Below are positions 5,462 to 7,515 of a DNA stretch of 7,515 bases, in pieces. This DNA comes from an uncultured Lachnospiraceae bacterium (GTDB lineage Bacteria > Bacillota > Clostridia > Lachnospirales > Lachnospiraceae), in NCBI GenBank assembly GCA_947177465.1, contig CAMWUP010000097.1, forward strand, positions 1 through 7,515. Direction: 5' to 3'. The first letter of the stretch is position 1. Each line of letters begins with the position of its first letter. The notes beneath the pieces were generated by a model, which worked only from the letters and a program-made list of their open reading frames with translations, was not told where the DNA came from and ran no database searches. The position numbers were made by a program, and so were the translations under genes.

Positions 5462-7501
5462 TTATTTATTTAAGTCCAGTTCAAGGTCGCCGGAGAATAC
5501 CTGAGCCTCTTTGCCGAGTGCACCGGGGATGATGGTGAAGGTATTGGAAATACCGTCCTGTGCATCCTCGAAAGGCAGCTTCGCTACAGAAGAGAGGGAA
5601 GCAACTGCGCCGTGGGTATCACGTCCATGCATCGGGTTGGCGCCGGGTGCAAAAGGCTGACCTTTCTTACGTCCGTCAGGGGTGTTGCCGGTTGCCTTGC
5701 CGTAGGTTACGTTGGAAGTAATGGTAAGAACGGACATGGTAGGAACACCGTTTCTGTATACGTGGTTTCTTCTGATTGCAGTCATGAATCTCGATACGAT
5801 ATCATGTGCAATGGTATCTACACGGTCGTCGTCGTTGCCGTATTTCGGGAAATCGCCGGTAGTCTTAAAGTCAACAATGATACCGTCTTCGTCACGAACT
5901 ACTTCAACCTTAGCGTACTTGATTGCGGAAAGGGAGTCTGCTACGATGGACAGACCAGCCAGACCGGTTGCAAAGTAACGCTTTACATCTCTGTCATGAA
6001 GAGCCATCTGTGCTCTTTCATAGCAGTATTTGTCATGCATGTAGTGGATAACATTCAGGGTGTTTACATAAACATCTGCCTGCCACTCCATCATGTCGAT
6101 GAATTTATCCATTACGTCATCATAATCCAGAACGTCGCCGGTAACAGGGCGGTACTTAGGTCCAACCTGCTTCTTGGTAACTTCGTCAACACCGCCGTTC
6201 AAAGCGTAAAGGAGACATTTTGCCAAGTTAGCACGAGCGCCGAAGAACTGCATTTCCTTGCCGATAACCATGGAGGATACGCAGCATGCGATGCCATAGT
6301 CGTCACCGTGAGTTACTCTCATCAAATCGTCATTCTCATACTGGATAGAAGAAGTCTGGATGGACATCTTTGCACAGTATCTCTTCCAGCTCTCAGGAAG
6401 TCTTGTAGACCAGAGAACCGTCAGGTTGGGCTCAGGAGAAGGTCCTAAGTTGGTCAGGGTGTGCAGATAACGGAAGCTCATCTTTGTTACCATATGGCGT
6501 CCGTCAACACCAACACCGCCCAGAGATTCCGTTACCCAAACCGGGTCGCCTGCGAAAATCTGGTTGTACTCAGGGGTACGTGCGAACTTGATCAAACGCA
6601 GCTTCATGATGAAGTGGTCAACAAATTCCTGAATCTGCTCCTCAGTAAATACGCCTGCCTTTAAGTCTCTCTGTGCATAGCAGTCAAGGAAGGTGGAGGT
6701 ACGTCCGAGGGACATAGCAGCACCGTTCTGCTCCTTTACAGCGCAGAGATAACCAAAATAAGTAGCCTGAATTGCTTCTTTGACGTTAGTAGCAGGCTTG
6801 GAAATATCACAGCCATAGGAAGCAGCCATTTCCTTCATTAATTTCAGGGCAACCATCTGCTCGGAAATTTCTTCACGAAGGCGGATAACGTCATCCGTCA
6901 TAACACGTCCGGTAGAATCCTTCTGTGCCTGTTTGTCTTCAATCAGTCTGTCGATACCATACAGAGCAACACGTCTGTAATCGCCGATGATACGTCCGCG
7001 GCCGTAAGCATCCGGAAGACCTGTGATGATATGAGAAGAACGGCAGGCTCTCATTTCTGCGTTGTAAGCATCAAAGCAGCCAGCGTTGTGGGTCTTTCTG
7101 TGTGTAGAGAAGAACTCGCTCACTTCAGGGTCAACTTCATAGCCGTTGTCAGAGCATGCCTTCTCTGCCATTCTGATACCGCCGTAAGGCTGTAAGGAGC
7201 GCTTGAAAGGCTTGTCTGTCTGGAAGCCTACGATGGTTTCCTTATCTTTGTTAAGGTATCCGGGACCATGGGAAGTGATGGTGGAGATAACCTTGGTGTC
7301 CATATCAAGAACGCCGCCGGCTTCTCTTTCCTTCTTCTGTAAATCCAATACCTGCGCCCATAAATCCTTTGTGTTCTGTGTAGCCTCGGCTAAGAAGGAT
7401 TCGTCCCCGTCATAGGGCTCGTAATTCTTCTGGATGAAATCGCGGACATTGATTTCATTTTCCCATTTGCCGCCTACAAAATCTTTCCATTCTGGTCTCA
7501 T
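5462..7501 (-). CDS. pflB: Pyruvate formate-lyase catalytic core, without glycyl-radical domain
   Basis: Converts pyruvate and CoA to acetyl-CoA and formate, the main anaerobic fate of pyruvate in such fermenters. The 679 aa align throughout with E. coli PflB: WENEINVRDFIQKNY near the start, GLPDAYGRGRIIGDYRRVAL (161-180), the catalytic cysteines in IACCVSSM (C406-C407; E. coli C418-C419), FFGARANLAK (419-428), SVLTITSNVTYGK (590-602), NTPDGRKKGQPFAPGANPMH (606-625). It stops at GALGKEAQVFSGDLELDLNK, where the one-chain enzyme runs on for about 80 residues into the radical domain, so it cannot be autonomous. The missing domain is encoded two genes downstream; 679 plus 79 gives 758, about the normal total. 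The start agrees with family N-termini and has GAGG 10 nt upstream at the window edge. All key residues present are intact, so it is not a simple pseudogene. Confidence 0.96.
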   Translation of the reverse strand: MRPEWKDFVGGKWENEINVRDFIQKNYEPYDGDESFLAEATQNTKDLWAQVLDLQKKEREAGGVLDMDTKVISTITSHGPGYLNKDKETIVGFQTDKPFKRSLQPYGGIRMAEKACSDNGYEVDPEVSEFFSTHRKTHNAGCFDAYNAEMRACRSSHIITGLPDAYGRGRIIGDYRRVALYGIDRLIEDKQAQKDSTGRVMTDDVIRLREEISEQMVALKLMKEMAASYGCDISKPATNVKEAIQATYFGYLCAVKEQNGAAMSLGRTSTFLDCYAQRDLKAGVFTEEQIQEFVDHFIMKLRLIKFARTPEYNQIFAGDPVWVTESLGGVGVDGRHMVTKMSFRYLHTLTNLGPSPEPNLTVLWSTRLPESWKRYCAKMSIQTSSIQYENDDLMRVTHGDDYGIACCVSSMVIGKEMQFFGARANLAKCLLYALNGGVDEVTKKQVGPKYRPVTGDVLDYDDVMDKFIDMMEWQADVYVNTLNVIHYMHDKYCYERAQMALHDRDVKRYFATGLAGLSIVADSLSAIKYAKVEVVRDEDGIIVDFKTTGDFPKYGNDDDRVDTIAHDIVSRFMTAIRRNHVYRNGVPTMSVLTITSNVTYGKATGNTPDGRKKGQPFAPGANPMHGRDTHGAVASLSSVAKLPFEDAQDGISNTFTIIPGALGKEAQVFSGDLELDLNK

Positions 7502-7515
7502 TTTGAAATAGCCTC

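Noticed and set aside
5612..6448. Long open frame of 278 codons on the plus strand, opposite pflB
   Set aside because: It lies entirely antisense to strongly conserved pflB sequence, and its translation resembles no protein I recognise and shows no domain-like pattern. It is a codon-bias shadow.

Overview
The window looks like a chromosomal segment of a strictly anaerobic, fermentative Clostridia bacterium, most likely Lachnospiraceae. This rests on the rplI-dnaB order, strong AGGAGG ribosome binding sites, moderate GC, a formate-producing pyruvate formate-lyase (PFL) locus and an 8Fe ferredoxin. No species is assigned.

Layout, left to right. Positions 2-1723 (+) hold the 3' part of rplI (ribosomal protein L9) and complete dnaB (replicative helicase), closed by an intrinsic terminator. 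Positions 1850-2671 (+) encode a MerR-type DNA-binding protein with a long charged linker and a C-terminal coiled coil, an architecture like the chromosome-anchoring protein RacA, followed by a hairpin. Positions 2788-3706 (+) are visibly more AT-rich: an N-terminally truncated ABC-2 type permease remnant and a small XRE-type repressor-like protein. A hairpin at 3713-3750 that can terminate in both directions separates this from the minus-strand genes.

The right half (3807-7501, minus strand, read right to left) is a fermentation locus: a pyruvate formate-lyase core of 679 aa that ends before the glycyl-radical domain; a 75-aa protein resembling the start of that domain but lacking the radical glycine and carrying a Cys-rich tail; a free-standing 79-aa glycyl-radical domain; a terminator-like hairpin; the radical-SAM activase pflA; and a 2[4Fe-4S] ferredoxin that may have its own promoter.

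Inferred working model: the core supplies the tandem catalytic cysteines, the 79-aa subunit supplies the radical glycine, PflA installs the radical, and the ferredoxin may donate electrons to PflA. Core plus small domain total 758 residues, about the length of one-chain E. coli PFL. The 75-aa protein is the most novel element. It matches the 79-aa domain without gaps from the start codon for about 30 residues and then diverges, so it could occupy the same docking site without being able to carry the radical.
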